A stretch of DNA of 64,000 bases from Roseivirga sp. (GTDB lineage Bacteria > Bacteroidota > Bacteroidia > Cytophagales > Cyclobacteriaceae), in contig JAAWWF010000007.1 in assembly GCA_021404565.1 (NCBI GenBank), forward strand, positions 1 to 64,000. Direction: 5' to 3'. The position numbers and the translations under genes were made by a program. The notes under the pieces were generated by a model. The model was given only the letters and a program-made list of their open reading frames with translations. It was not told where the DNA came from and searched no databases. How positions within the stretch are numbered: the first letter of the stretch is position 1; every line of letters starts with the position of its first letter. Of the stretch, positions 8,743 through 16,921 are shown piece after piece.

Positions 8743-9304
8743 TATGCCCGCTAACCCCAATAAAACACCTCTCTTACGAAAGCTGGACCATGTCGATATT
8801 CATGATCTGCAGCAAGCGGTATCAGGTTTGTCGAAAACAGTCTGGGAACAAACCAATCACACAAAACCCAATAGATTCGCAGCTCTGAACAAGACACAGC
8901 ACATTGTATTTAAATTCATAGATAGTTTCTCGGATTGGAGAAAGTCTCATACACTACCACTATGGAAGGAGTGGGAACATCTGATTCTACCGGTAATTCA
9001 AAAAGCAGTCACTCCCTATCAGTACGAAAAAGGTGAGTTTTCAAGAATTATGCTGGCCCTTTTGCCAGCAGGGGAAAAAATCACAAGACATATTGATGGT
9101 GCCCCGGCTGCACAATTTCCCCATAAACTTCACATACCCATTATTACCAATTCCAAGACTTTCTTTTGCTTTGACAAGCAAAGGTTCAATTTTGAAACAG
9201 GGGCTGTATATGAGGTCAATAATAATATCTATCATTGGGCAGAAAACAATGGTGACACCAATAGGGTGCATTTAATTTTCGAGTACTTCCCCGTGCCAGG
9301 CTAA
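8735..9304 (+). CDS. Aspartyl/asparaginyl beta-hydroxylase-like oxygenase (second copy)
   Basis: A 189-residue paralog of the protein at 7466. Iron ligands His119-x-Asp121 (TRHIDGA) and His167 (YHWAENN) and the 2-oxoglutarate Arg177 (NRVHLIFEY) are all kept, so it should be active. Shared stretches with the first copy include HKLHIPIITN and VYEVNN. The N-terminal quarter has diverged, which suggests a different target residue or timing rather than a recent duplication. It starts inside the last eight bases of the sulfotransferase gene and ends one base before the HPr-kinase-like gene. An alternative ATG three codons later (8744) cannot be excluded. Confidence 0.82.
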   Translation: MTDMPANPNKTPLLRKLDHVDIHDLQQAVSGLSKTVWEQTNHTKPNRFAALNKTQHIVFKFIDSFSDWRKSHTLPLWKEWEHLILPVIQKAVTPYQYEKGEFSRIMLALLPAGEKITRHIDGAPAAQFPHKLHIPIITNSKTFFCFDKQRFNFETGAVYEVNNNIYHWAENNGDTNRVHLIFEYFPVPG

Positions 9305-9305
9305 A

Positions 9306-10277
9306 ATGAAAGAGAATCACAATCAGGTGGAGAATCATGAATTCTCAGAATATAACAAGCAACGGTATTTCTACTACGCCAATGGGTTGTACTTCAATTC
9401 CGCCCTGAAATTCCCGGAGCTTACACCAGCAGAAGCTGACTCCAGACAAGCAAGTGTTTCTATCGATTTTGGTTTTGTGCCTGAAAACCTGGACACCCCT
9501 GTTTCAAAAGGTGCACGCTTTCAGGCTTCTCCGGGTCGTTTTCTATTGCAGATGGATGATATCGCCAGATTTATTGCTATCGATGGAAAGCAAATCATTA
9601 TCGAGCCGATTGGCGAGATAAAGGAGTCTGAGATTCGGGTTTTTTTACTGGCTTCTGTTTTTGGAGCACTTGCCCACCAACGCCATTTCCTGCCCATCCA
9701 TGCAAGTGCAATTTTACACAAGGGAGAGGCCGTCCTTTTTGCCGGAGACTCGGGCGCAGGTAAATCTACACTGGCTGCTTCTTTTCTTAATAAGGGTTAT
9801 GAGGTCATTTCAGATGACATCTCCAACATTTCCATGTGTAAGGAAACGGACCGCATGTCAGTATATCCGGGCTATGCCCAACTAAAGCTCTGGGCCAATT
9901 CCCTGAAGTTTTTAGATGAAAAGCCTGAAGATCATCAATCTTTAAGGCCTCATATAGAGAAATTCGGAAAGCGGATACCCTACTTTGACTCTCATAAACC
10001 CGTACCCGTTAAGGCCATTTATATTATAAATATAAGAGCAGGTCAGGAGGCTTCAATTGAGGAGACTAAAGGCAGAAGGAGGTTTAATGAAATTGCCTAT
10101 CACACATTTCGACAAAAACTAATAGAAGGGCTTGGAGTAAAGCAAACTCATTTTACTCATGTACAACAACTCAGTAAAGAAGTCATCGTCAAAAATGTGA
10201 ACCGAAACGAAAAGATTAAAAAGCTTCCCGGACTACTCAAGCTACTGGAAGAAGATATTCTCAACCTCTATTCCTGA
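9306..10277 (+). CDS. HPr kinase-like (HprK-type) protein
   Basis: A 323-residue protein whose C-terminal two thirds resemble the HPr kinase/phosphorylase catalytic domain. The P-loop GDSGAGKST lies at 147-155, preceded by LPIHASAI, and ISDDISN (residues 168-174) matches the metal-binding segment after strand 2. It lacks the HPr kinase N-terminal domain, and no HPr gene is near. Stand-alone relatives sit in lasso-peptide loci, where the paeninodin kinase phosphorylates the C-terminal Ser of the precursor, and in exopolysaccharide loci. It lies in the tailoring operon one base after the oxygenase, so a peptide-directed kinase is the best inference; central carbon regulation is less likely. Confidence 0.82.
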   Translation: MKENHNQVENHEFSEYNKQRYFYYANGLYFNSALKFPELTPAEADSRQASVSIDFGFVPENLDTPVSKGARFQASPGRFLLQMDDIARFIAIDGKQIIIEPIGEIKESEIRVFLLASVFGALAHQRHFLPIHASAILHKGEAVLFAGDSGAGKSTLAASFLNKGYEVISDDISNISMCKETDRMSVYPGYAQLKLWANSLKFLDEKPEDHQSLRPHIEKFGKRIPYFDSHKPVPVKAIYIINIRAGQEASIEETKGRRRFNEIAYHTFRQKLIEGLGVKQTHFTHVQQLSKEVIVKNVNRNEKIKKLPGLLKLLEEDILNLYS

Positions 10278-10281
10278 TCTC

Positions 10282-11145
10282 ATGGGAAATATCATCTGGC
10301 TCTCGTCTTACCCGAAATCAGGCAACACCTGGTTTCGACTTTTCATCAAGGCACTTTTGTATAGTAACGATAAGGCAGACAACCCCTTTGATTTAAGTGG
10401 TCTTCATGGTGCTACCATGCGGTGGCTTATAGACTTTTATTCGGGTGTAGAAACCTCAGATCTCAGTCAATTGGAAATCGACAATCTTCGACCCGATTGC
10501 TATAGAAGCATGTCTGAAAACCTGGAAGAACTTTGCTTTGTCAAAACCCATGAAATCAGTAAAACAAATTCTAACAAGAAGCCCATTTACCCTTCTCAAG
10601 CCACCAGAGGAGTAATTTGTTTCCTCAGAAACCCTCTTGATATTGCTGGCTCATATGCTCATCACTTCAGCATTTCAATAGATGAAGCCATTGGCCGGAT
10701 GCAAGACGAGCAATTATACTATTATTCTGAATCAAACGGGTTGTGGCCTCAAATTCGTCACCAGATCGGCTCCTGGAGCACACACGCAGCTAGTTGGCTG
10801 GATAATAAGGAGCTAAAAGTCAAAGTAGTAAAGTACGAAGACATGGTAAATGATACCTTCACCACGTTTAGTGAACTTGTAGAGTTTTGTGACCTTGATT
10901 ATTCAATAGAAGAAGTTCAACAGGCCTCGAGAAACTGTCATTTTGATAAGCTCCAGGAACACGAGAAAGGGCAGCCGTTTTTAGAGAAATTTCCTAAGAC
11001 GGAATCTTTTTTTCGAAAAGGTAAAGTTGGCAGTTGGAAAGAAGAGCTAACCACTGATCAAGCAGATCAGATTATAACCTCGCATAAAAGTATGATGACA
11101 AGGTGCGGCTATTTAACCCAGGGAGGGGAGGTCATAGCACATTAA
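10282..11145 (+). CDS. Sulfotransferase domain protein (Sulfotransfer_1 type)
   Basis: A 287-residue cytosolic sulfotransferase. The PAPS loop is SSYPKSGNTWFRLF (residues 8-21). Additional family features are FVKTHE, FLRNPLDIAGSYAHH for the 3'-phosphate site, VVKYEDMV, and a C-terminal FRKGKVGSWKEEL, the segment that closes over PAPS. It starts four bases after the kinase-like gene and closes the forward operon; its stop overlaps by four bases the end of a convergent methyltransferase. It is the most canonical of the window's sulfotransferases, close to those acting on small hydroxylated acceptors. Confidence 0.88.
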   Translation: MGNIIWLSSYPKSGNTWFRLFIKALLYSNDKADNPFDLSGLHGATMRWLIDFYSGVETSDLSQLEIDNLRPDCYRSMSENLEELCFVKTHEISKTNSNKKPIYPSQATRGVICFLRNPLDIAGSYAHHFSISIDEAIGRMQDEQLYYYSESNGLWPQIRHQIGSWSTHAASWLDNKELKVKVVKYEDMVNDTFTTFSELVEFCDLDYSIEEVQQASRNCHFDKLQEHEKGQPFLEKFPKTESFFRKGKVGSWKEELTTDQADQIITSHKSMMTRCGYLTQGGEVIAH

Positions 11146-11858
11146 ACCTTATTCGCTGCTCCCGAGCTCCTATCAACCTGAGATTTGGTCACTACAAGAA
11201 GCAAATTGCTCTTCATAGCCAGCAGTTTTATGCTTCGCACATCAAACTCATCAATGTTCAATTGCTCCATAAATTCTGTCAGATTCTTTTTACTCAACAG
11301 ATTCAGATTTTCTTCTTTCGCAAAATAGGAAAGCCCCAGAGCGCAGAGGATTCGGGTACTGATTAAACGAGGCAACCAATGCACAAAAGGAAGTAAAGTA
11401 TGAAAATCAACCGGGTACCACTTATTGGGGGTAGTAATGAACATGCCTTTTTTACAAACACGGTAACACTCTTCAAGCATCTTTTTCTGAGAGTCACGAG
11501 AACCTACATGTTCCAGCGTAGCAGCTGAGAAAACAACATCAAATGCGTTATCTTCAAAAGGCATTTGCAGTGCACTGGATCTTACAAACTTCAGCCCCTC
11601 AAACTCCCTCTCCAGCCACGATGCATCCTGATCCGAAAGGGCTGTGATTTTGGACTTATCCGGAAAAAGCTTCTCAAAAAAGTTAGCTGATAAAGTAGAG
11701 GAATCGGCCGTAACACCCACATCCAGAGCATTTTCTATTATATCATTTGAAAATGATTCTGTAAAAACATCCATCATCTTCATCCTCTTCTTTAAGATTA
11801 GTTTATCAAAGAAACCACCACTCCTACCTGCATTATAGAACTCTTTGTTAATAGCCAC
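11142..11858 (-). CDS. Class I SAM-dependent methyltransferase
   Basis: A 238-residue Methyltransf_11-like protein. Motif I is NALDVGVTADSS (residues 43-54), motif IV is FDVVFSAATLEHV, and there is a post-motif ITTPNKWYPVDFHT as seen in methyltransferases of surface-glycan and lipid loci. Glycine richness in motif I is lower than usual (DVGVTAD in place of DxGxGxG). It is the only reverse-strand gene between 4.9 and 26.6 kb, with its last four bases overlapping the convergent sulfotransferase. It should share the 133-bp divergent promoter region 11859-11991 with the GT2 gene. Substrate unknown. Confidence 0.8.
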   Translation of the reverse strand: MAINKEFYNAGRSGGFFDKLILKKRMKMMDVFTESFSNDIIENALDVGVTADSSTLSANFFEKLFPDKSKITALSDQDASWLEREFEGLKFVRSSALQMPFEDNAFDVVFSAATLEHVGSRDSQKKMLEECYRVCKKGMFITTPNKWYPVDFHTLLPFVHWLPRLISTRILCALGLSYFAKEENLNLLSKKNLTEFMEQLNIDEFDVRSIKLLAMKSNLLLVVTKSQVDRSSGAANKV

Positions 11859-11991
11859 CGGGCGAATTTATCATTATTTGAGAATAGTAGTGCTCCCGTA
11901 AACGCTATAAGGCTCTTTTGACCAGTAAATACAAAATGGAAGCCGGCACCGAATCTTCATCAAGAATTTGTATTAGTTTGCCTCTCATACA

Positions 11992-13179
11992 ATGAAATTA
12001 TCAATTGTAATTCCTGTCTTCAACGAAGAGGCCAGCATACGGGCTCTGATTGAAAGATGTCTGCAGTTTAAACAGACCATCGGCACCACATCCTTTTTAA
12101 AAGATGTTGAGATAATCGTAGTGAGTGATGGATCAACCGATAAAACCGTAGAATATGTACGTCAATTCGGGAATAAAATAGAGCTGCTGATTTTCGAAGC
12201 AAATAAAGGATATGGTGCTGCCATAAAACATGGCTGGGAGCATAGTTCCGGAGACATACTGGGTTTTTTAGATGGTGACGGCACCTGTGATCCATACTTT
12301 TTTATCGAGCTGACCAAGGTTCTGATAGAAAAGGAGGTAGACATTGCCTTAGGGTCGCGCCTGAACAAATCCAGTAAAATGCCCCTGGTGAGAAGAATAG
12401 GTAATCGCTTTTTTTCATTGATGCTATCTGCCATGTCTGCACAAAAAGTATCAGACACGGCAAGTGGAATGAGAGTCGTACGGAAATCTTCGCTCAAAAA
12501 GATACTACCGCTCCCCAATGGCCTTCACTTTACCCCGGCCATGAGTGCCAGAGCAGCACTCAGCCATGAATTGAAAATAAGTGAGGTGGAGATGCCATAC
12601 GCTGAAAGGCAGGGAGAGTCTAAGCTGAATGTAATAAAAGACAGTTGGCGTTTTCTGGGTACTATTCTTAAGACTGTGGCTTTATACAAACCTCACTTGT
12701 TTCTCAACTGGTCAGGAGTTCTCTCGTTGCTGTTCGGAGTCATACTAATCTTCGGTCCTGTCATTCATTACCTCAATTACGTTGAGGTTGAGGAATGGAT
12801 GATCTATCGGTTTGTAACCTGCAACTTACTCGTACTGTGTAGTACGCTGTTTTTTTCAGCTTCTTTTTTAATAGAGAAGATCATAAGTTTTACCATCAGG
12901 AAATCAACAACCGATACCAGAGGAAACAGGTTAATCAGATACCTGTTTGACAGAAAGACACTCTTCATAGTCATTCCACTTTTGTTACTGACAGGCTACC
13001 TCCTTATCCAGCACAGCCTTTATGAGAGAATACTTACCGGCCATACCCAGGAACATTGGTCCAGGTTTATTGCCATGTCCACCTTAGTGGGACCTGCACT
13101 CATTCTGACCATTACGAAAATCGTAGATTATTTCCTGAATCTGATTATTGATTATCTGAACTTTCTACGCAATCAATAA
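11992..13179 (+). CDS. Membrane-anchored GT2 family glycosyltransferase
   Basis: A 395-residue polyprenyl-phosphate-sugar-synthase-like glycosyltransferase. The catalytic GT-A domain spans about residues 1-235: LSIVIPVFNEEASIRALI, VVSDGSTDKT, the D94-x-D96 metal site in FLDGDGT and DTASGMRVV. The C-terminal 150 residues contain roughly four hydrophobic segments, so the enzyme is an inner-membrane protein. Related proteins move a sugar from a nucleotide donor to undecaprenyl phosphate (DPM1/ArnC style). The ATG at 11992 follows a divergent intergenic region. In this setting it could make a lipid-linked sugar used on the outside of the membrane. Confidence 0.87.
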   Translation: MKLSIVIPVFNEEASIRALIERCLQFKQTIGTTSFLKDVEIIVVSDGSTDKTVEYVRQFGNKIELLIFEANKGYGAAIKHGWEHSSGDILGFLDGDGTCDPYFFIELTKVLIEKEVDIALGSRLNKSSKMPLVRRIGNRFFSLMLSAMSAQKVSDTASGMRVVRKSSLKKILPLPNGLHFTPAMSARAALSHELKISEVEMPYAERQGESKLNVIKDSWRFLGTILKTVALYKPHLFLNWSGVLSLLFGVILIFGPVIHYLNYVEVEEWMIYRFVTCNLLVLCSTLFFSASFLIEKIISFTIRKSTTDTRGNRLIRYLFDRKTLFIVIPLLLLTGYLLIQHSLYERILTGHTQEHWSRFIAMSTLVGPALILTITKIVDYFLNLIIDYLNFLRNQ

Positions 13180-13185
13180 ACGAAT

Positions 13186-13329
13186 ATGAAAGTCGTTTAT
13201 AGCCATTTTTTCAAACAATTGGACTCAGGGAATAAAAACTCTTTTCTGACCAAAATGAGGCACAAATTCAATCATCGAATAAATACCAGAAAGGCAGGTT
13301 ACCATTTGACATTCTCTTTATATTCATAG
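13186..13329 (+). CDS. Small hypothetical ORF (47 codons)
   Basis: An open frame from ATG at 13186 to TAG at 13327 encodes a 47-residue basic peptide (MKVVYSHFFKQL at the start, AGYHLTFSLYS at the end). It begins six bases after the GT2 stop and ends 13 bases before the PqqD-like gene, filling the gap almost exactly. It has no signal peptide, no repeat and no recognisable family, and does not carry the leader motif of the peptide at 16974. It may be a small regulator, a second precursor or chance. Its neat position is the only support. Confidence 0.3.
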   Translation: MKVVYSHFFKQLDSGNKNSFLTKMRHKFNHRINTRKAGYHLTFSLYS

Positions 13330-13342
13330 AAAATTCTGTAAG

Positions 13343-13633
13343 ATGACATCTTCTGCTACAATTGATTTAGACATGACAATCGTTCGAAACGGTGGCCTGT
13401 TAGACTCTGAAATAGACGGAGAAACTGTAATGATGAGCGTTGAACAAGGAAATTACTATGGCCTCAACCAGGTGGGTACTGAAATCTGGAAATTGATAGA
13501 AAGTCCGATTAAAGTTGAAGACATCTGTAAAGCACTTGTGAAAGAGTACAAGGTAGAACAAGACACTTGTGAAAAAGAAGTTTTGTCTTTTCTGAATGAT
13601 CTAACTTCAGAAAAGATCGTTGTTCTAAGCTAG
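13343..13633 (+). CDS. PqqD-like peptide recognition protein (lasso B1 type)
   Basis: A 96-residue stand-alone PqqD-family protein. The domain is recognisable in the middle: a strand pair LLDSEIDGETVMMSVEQG, then YYGLNQVGTEIWKLIE, then helices ending with VLSFLNDLTSEKIV. PqqD-like domains are RiPP recognition elements that clamp a precursor's leader; as separate small proteins with an asparagine-synthase-like partner they correspond to protein B1 of lasso systems. Here the partner cyclase starts at 14990 and a candidate precursor at 16974. Start ATG at 13343. This is one of the strongest signs that a modified peptide is made here. Confidence 0.85.
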   Translation: MTSSATIDLDMTIVRNGGLLDSEIDGETVMMSVEQGNYYGLNQVGTEIWKLIESPIKVEDICKALVKEYKVEQDTCEKEVLSFLNDLTSEKIVVLS

Positions 13634-13661
13634 AATAGATTTAGTTTCCTGACCTCTTCAA

Positions 13662-14309
13662 ATGTTGAGCACCTCTTCCGAAACCCTGACTACCGCTGCC
13701 GATTTTTTCAGGAAGAACAACTACTATGTACTTAGGGAAGCGCTTGATCATGATAGCATTCAGGTAGTTAGCCAGTATGCAGAGCTCCAAAGAAAAAATA
13801 ACGAACCTTATTTTTATGATGAAGGGCGTCAGTATTCAGGAAGGTACGGAGACCTGGTAACCGAGAGCATATTGCTACAACTCCAATCAATCATGTCAGA
13901 GATTACAGGTTGCGACCTATATCCGGCTTTTTCTTTTTTACGCGTATACAAAAAGGGCGATGCATTGCACAAACATGTCGATCGAAATGCCAGCGAATTT
14001 GCCGTCACCATGACCATAGCAAAGCCCGGAGAGGAAGTATGGCCTATTTATGTCGAATCCCTGGGGAAAGAAGTAGAGGTATTATTGAACCCTGGCGAGA
14101 TATTGCTCTATAAGGGCAGAGAAATGGTCCATTGGCGTCACAAACTGGAAATGGATTACTGGACCCAGGCCATGTTCTTTTTTGTAGATAGCAAAGGTTC
14201 TTTCAAAGATCACCTTTTCGACAAGCGAAATGAGATTGGAGAAATGAAGAATATGGGAGACCTCAGGTTTAAAATGCATTATTTGAGAGGCCTTATGGCA
14301 ACGAAATAG
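13662..14309 (+). CDS. Fe(II)/2-oxoglutarate-dependent oxygenase
   Basis: A 215-residue protein with a jelly-roll oxygenase pattern: ALHKHVDRNASEFAVTM carries His105-x-Asp107, and YKGREMVHWRH carries a distal His157 (or His160). LLNPGEILLY just before the distal His is the usual strand. No strong classical Arg anchor can be pinned, though several Arg or Lys residues follow. It lies 28 bp after the PqqD-like gene and six bases before a degenerate paralog. An oxygenase between the B1-like protein and the cyclase is well placed to hydroxylate the peptide, but this is inference. Confidence 0.75.
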   Translation: MLSTSSETLTTAADFFRKNNYYVLREALDHDSIQVVSQYAELQRKNNEPYFYDEGRQYSGRYGDLVTESILLQLQSIMSEITGCDLYPAFSFLRVYKKGDALHKHVDRNASEFAVTMTIAKPGEEVWPIYVESLGKEVEVLLNPGEILLYKGREMVHWRHKLEMDYWTQAMFFFVDSKGSFKDHLFDKRNEIGEMKNMGDLRFKMHYLRGLMATK

Positions 14310-14315
14310 ATTTTT

Positions 14316-14975
14316 ATGCAAGAAGGGGTCAGACATACATCCGGAGAAGGCATTTCATTAACAGAAGAGCAAGGTCAAACCTCCTCAGGGAAATTTCAAC
14401 AACAGGGGTATTGCATTCTTTCTTCACCACTGAGTTCCCAATTACTAAGGTTAATGCAGAATTATACCTCTTTCTACACCAAATTCCACCCCTCCTATTT
14501 TATTAAGATCAATGATTCTCTGATCCGGTACGGAGATTTCTTATTTGAAAGCACATTAACAAATATTCAGCATCTTATAGAACAGGTTTCAGGCAGACAG
14601 CTATTTCCTGTATTTTCCATCGTGCAATCTGTGCCCGATCAGGCATCTTTCGGTAGTATCAATTACAAGGACACACAAGGCGTCAGTGCCCTCTTAAGCA
14701 TTAACCCTGCTCATACAAATAGCCTTGCATTCGAAATTCAGGGCGAGAGTGGAATTCACCTACCATTAAATTCTGGAGAACTATTGATTTATGACACTGA
14801 AAAAGTCGAATTGAAGGGTAAGGAAGCATCCTCAGGAGAAAACACTGTGGGCCTGTTTCATTATGTTGATGCATCCGGCAAATTCACAGATTGGAAGTTT
14901 GACAAACGTGCTAATATCGGTACCCTGATCAGCAGGCCGGAGATGGAGGCTAAAATCAAGACACTCAAAGGTTAA
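14316..14975 (+). CDS. Degenerate paralog of the upstream oxygenase (predicted non-catalytic)
   Basis: A 219-residue protein alignable with its 13662 neighbour: RYGD, LFPVFS versus LYPAFS, LNSGELLIY versus LNPGEILLY, and YVDASGKFTDWKFDKRANIG versus FVDSKGSFKDHLFDKRNEIG. The metal ligands are gone: the HxD positions read Ile115 and Tyr117, and the distal His position falls in KVELKG. The frame is intact and the fold core is kept, so this looks like a retained pseudoenzyme, perhaps a binding partner of the active copy, rather than a decaying gene. It has no recognisable function of its own. It ends 14 bases before the cyclase-like gene. Confidence 0.72.
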   Translation: MQEGVRHTSGEGISLTEEQGQTSSGKFQQQGYCILSSPLSSQLLRLMQNYTSFYTKFHPSYFIKINDSLIRYGDFLFESTLTNIQHLIEQVSGRQLFPVFSIVQSVPDQASFGSINYKDTQGVSALLSINPAHTNSLAFEIQGESGIHLPLNSGELLIYDTEKVELKGKEASSGENTVGLFHYVDASGKFTDWKFDKRANIGTLISRPEMEAKIKTLKG

Positions 14976-14989
14976 TCTGAAAAAGGTAA

Positions 14990-16915
14990 ATGAGCGCGAT
15001 TTGTGGGTTTTGGAAAAGCAGTAATCAACAAGACTCATTGTCTCAGGACATAGAAGCTATGGTCACCCGTCTCAACCACTGGCAGGCCGATGCCTCCGGT
15101 AGCTGGACTGATAAAGATGTATCTCTTGGACACTTAATGCTTTACAATACGCCTGAGTCTCTAAAGGAAAAACAGCCTTTCTTTGAGGAGGATTCAGGGC
15201 TGGCCATTACGACAGACGCCCGTATTGATTATCGTGATCAGCTACTGGAAAAATTAGAGATTCGAACTACAGAATACCCACCGGATAGTACACTAATACT
15301 CAAGGCCTATAAAAAATGGGGGACCGACTGTGTCAAACATCTTTATGGCGCATTTGCCTTTGCCATTTATGACAAAAACATCAATCAGATTTTCTGTGCG
15401 CGGGATCACGTGGGCGTAAAATCATTGTTTTACTATCATAAGGATGATCTTTTTGCCTTCGCATCTGAGATCAAGGGAATCTTAGCCCTTAAGCAAGTCG
15501 ATAAATCTTTTGACCCTCAATATATCCCAGATTACCTGGCTAAAATCTTTCCCGATGCAACCGGAACGCTCTATAAACATATTCTCAGGCTGGAACCGGC
15601 ACACAGTATGGTTATCTCGTCAAATGGCATCAACAAAACTCAGTATTGGTCGCTGGACAGTGCTCCTGAGAGAAAATGGGAATCAAAGGAAGAGGTAATT
15701 GCAGCTTTTCGCGAACAACTTTCCCTTGCTGTAAAGGAGCGTTTACGTTCTGCATACCCAATAGGGTCTGAGCTGAGCGCAGGTCTGGACAGTTCATGTG
15801 TAACCACCCTCGCTCAAAAACACTTAAAAGAATCGGAGCTTGAGGTCAATGCCTACTCCAACGTAATGGGAGCAAAGGATAAGGAAACGACTATTCCTTT
15901 TGGAGATGAAACCGAAGGCATTCAGGAAGTAGTCAAACATGCCGGAATTAGTCATACCAGCATGGTTACCGGTCTGGATTTTCCTGTTGACCAACTGATT
16001 AAATACAATGCCTCATTTCTGGATCAGCCACCGAAAACCTTCGGAGCTTTTTATTCAGATGGCATATACCGGGTCGCCTCTGGAGATAATGTGAGAACAT
16101 TGCTTACCGGTACCGGAGGAGATGAAATTGCCAGTATAGATGTCACAGGCCTGAAGTCTCATTATCTCAAAGATCAGAGCCTTATTCACAAAGGCAGGCG
16201 CGCCATACGCAGTTCAAATAAGCCTGCAATACTCGCAATAATCGGTTTTCTGCTAAGCGAAAATAAGTTATCAGCCAACCTCATATCAAAATTCAAAGGA
16301 AAGAAGAGAGCACCTTTGGGCACATATCGGCTACCTGGAATTCAACCCAACATAATCAGGCAATTCCGGCTGAAAGAAAGGATAAAACAGACGAAAGAAG
16401 CACCATACCCCAAATCGATTCAACAATTTCAGCGTGAAGTGATTCATCGGCCCAAATACTGTGAAGGAATGCTGATTGAGGAGTTAATTACGCGTAAACA
16501 CAAATTAGAATACCGTTACCCCCTGCTGGATGTACCCTTGCTAGAACTGGCTTATACTTTTCCTGAAAAATGGCTGGCTCATGATGGCATTCCACGATTT
16601 TTATTCAGAAAGGCAATGGAGGACCTGATACCTGATAAAGTATTATGGAACCGCAAGAAATTGAGGGTGTTTAACGTAGCTTCGGTTTTTCAGCGTATTA
16701 CAGCATCCAGAGAAACACTTATATCAGATTTACTCCGATTAAGCAAAAAAGAAGGCATCAATAAGTATGTTTCTATGTCATACCCTATAGAAATAACACA
16801 AAAATTTGACCCTGCCATGAATCGATATAATTTGGTACAGGTAAACTTCGCTATTCAGGTTTTGATTCTTTCAAAAATTGTTGATTTTGACGATGATTCT
16901 CAGATTGTTTCCTAG
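14990..16915 (+). CDS. Asparagine synthase-like protein, probable lasso-type cyclase
   Basis: A 641-residue AsnB homolog with an N-terminal Ntn-like half and a C-terminal ATP-pyrophosphatase half. The PPi loop is SAGLDSS (residues 263-269) and TGTGGDE lies further on, so acyl-adenylate formation looks possible. The glutaminase half is degenerate: it begins MSAICGFW with Cys at position 5 rather than 2, reads HWQADASG where AsnB has HRGPD, and TTDARID where AsnB has NGEIYN. Lasso cyclases (protein C) share this pattern and use ATP to close a macrolactam. Flanking PqqD-like and precursor-like genes support that role. Compare the canonical AsnB at 45558. An isopeptide or amide ligase of another kind remains possible. 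Confidence 0.85.
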   Translation: MSAICGFWKSSNQQDSLSQDIEAMVTRLNHWQADASGSWTDKDVSLGHLMLYNTPESLKEKQPFFEEDSGLAITTDARIDYRDQLLEKLEIRTTEYPPDSTLILKAYKKWGTDCVKHLYGAFAFAIYDKNINQIFCARDHVGVKSLFYYHKDDLFAFASEIKGILALKQVDKSFDPQYIPDYLAKIFPDATGTLYKHILRLEPAHSMVISSNGINKTQYWSLDSAPERKWESKEEVIAAFREQLSLAVKERLRSAYPIGSELSAGLDSSCVTTLAQKHLKESELEVNAYSNVMGAKDKETTIPFGDETEGIQEVVKHAGISHTSMVTGLDFPVDQLIKYNASFLDQPPKTFGAFYSDGIYRVASGDNVRTLLTGTGGDEIASIDVTGLKSHYLKDQSLIHKGRRAIRSSNKPAILAIIGFLLSENKLSANLISKFKGKKRAPLGTYRLPGIQPNIIRQFRLKERIKQTKEAPYPKSIQQFQREVIHRPKYCEGMLIEELITRKHKLEYRYPLLDVPLLELAYTFPEKWLAHDGIPRFLFRKAMEDLIPDKVLWNRKKLRVFNVASVFQRITASRETLISDLLRLSKKEGINKYVSMSYPIEITQKFDPAMNRYNLVQVNFAIQVLILSKIVDFDDDSQIVS

Positions 16916-16921
16916 CGGAAA

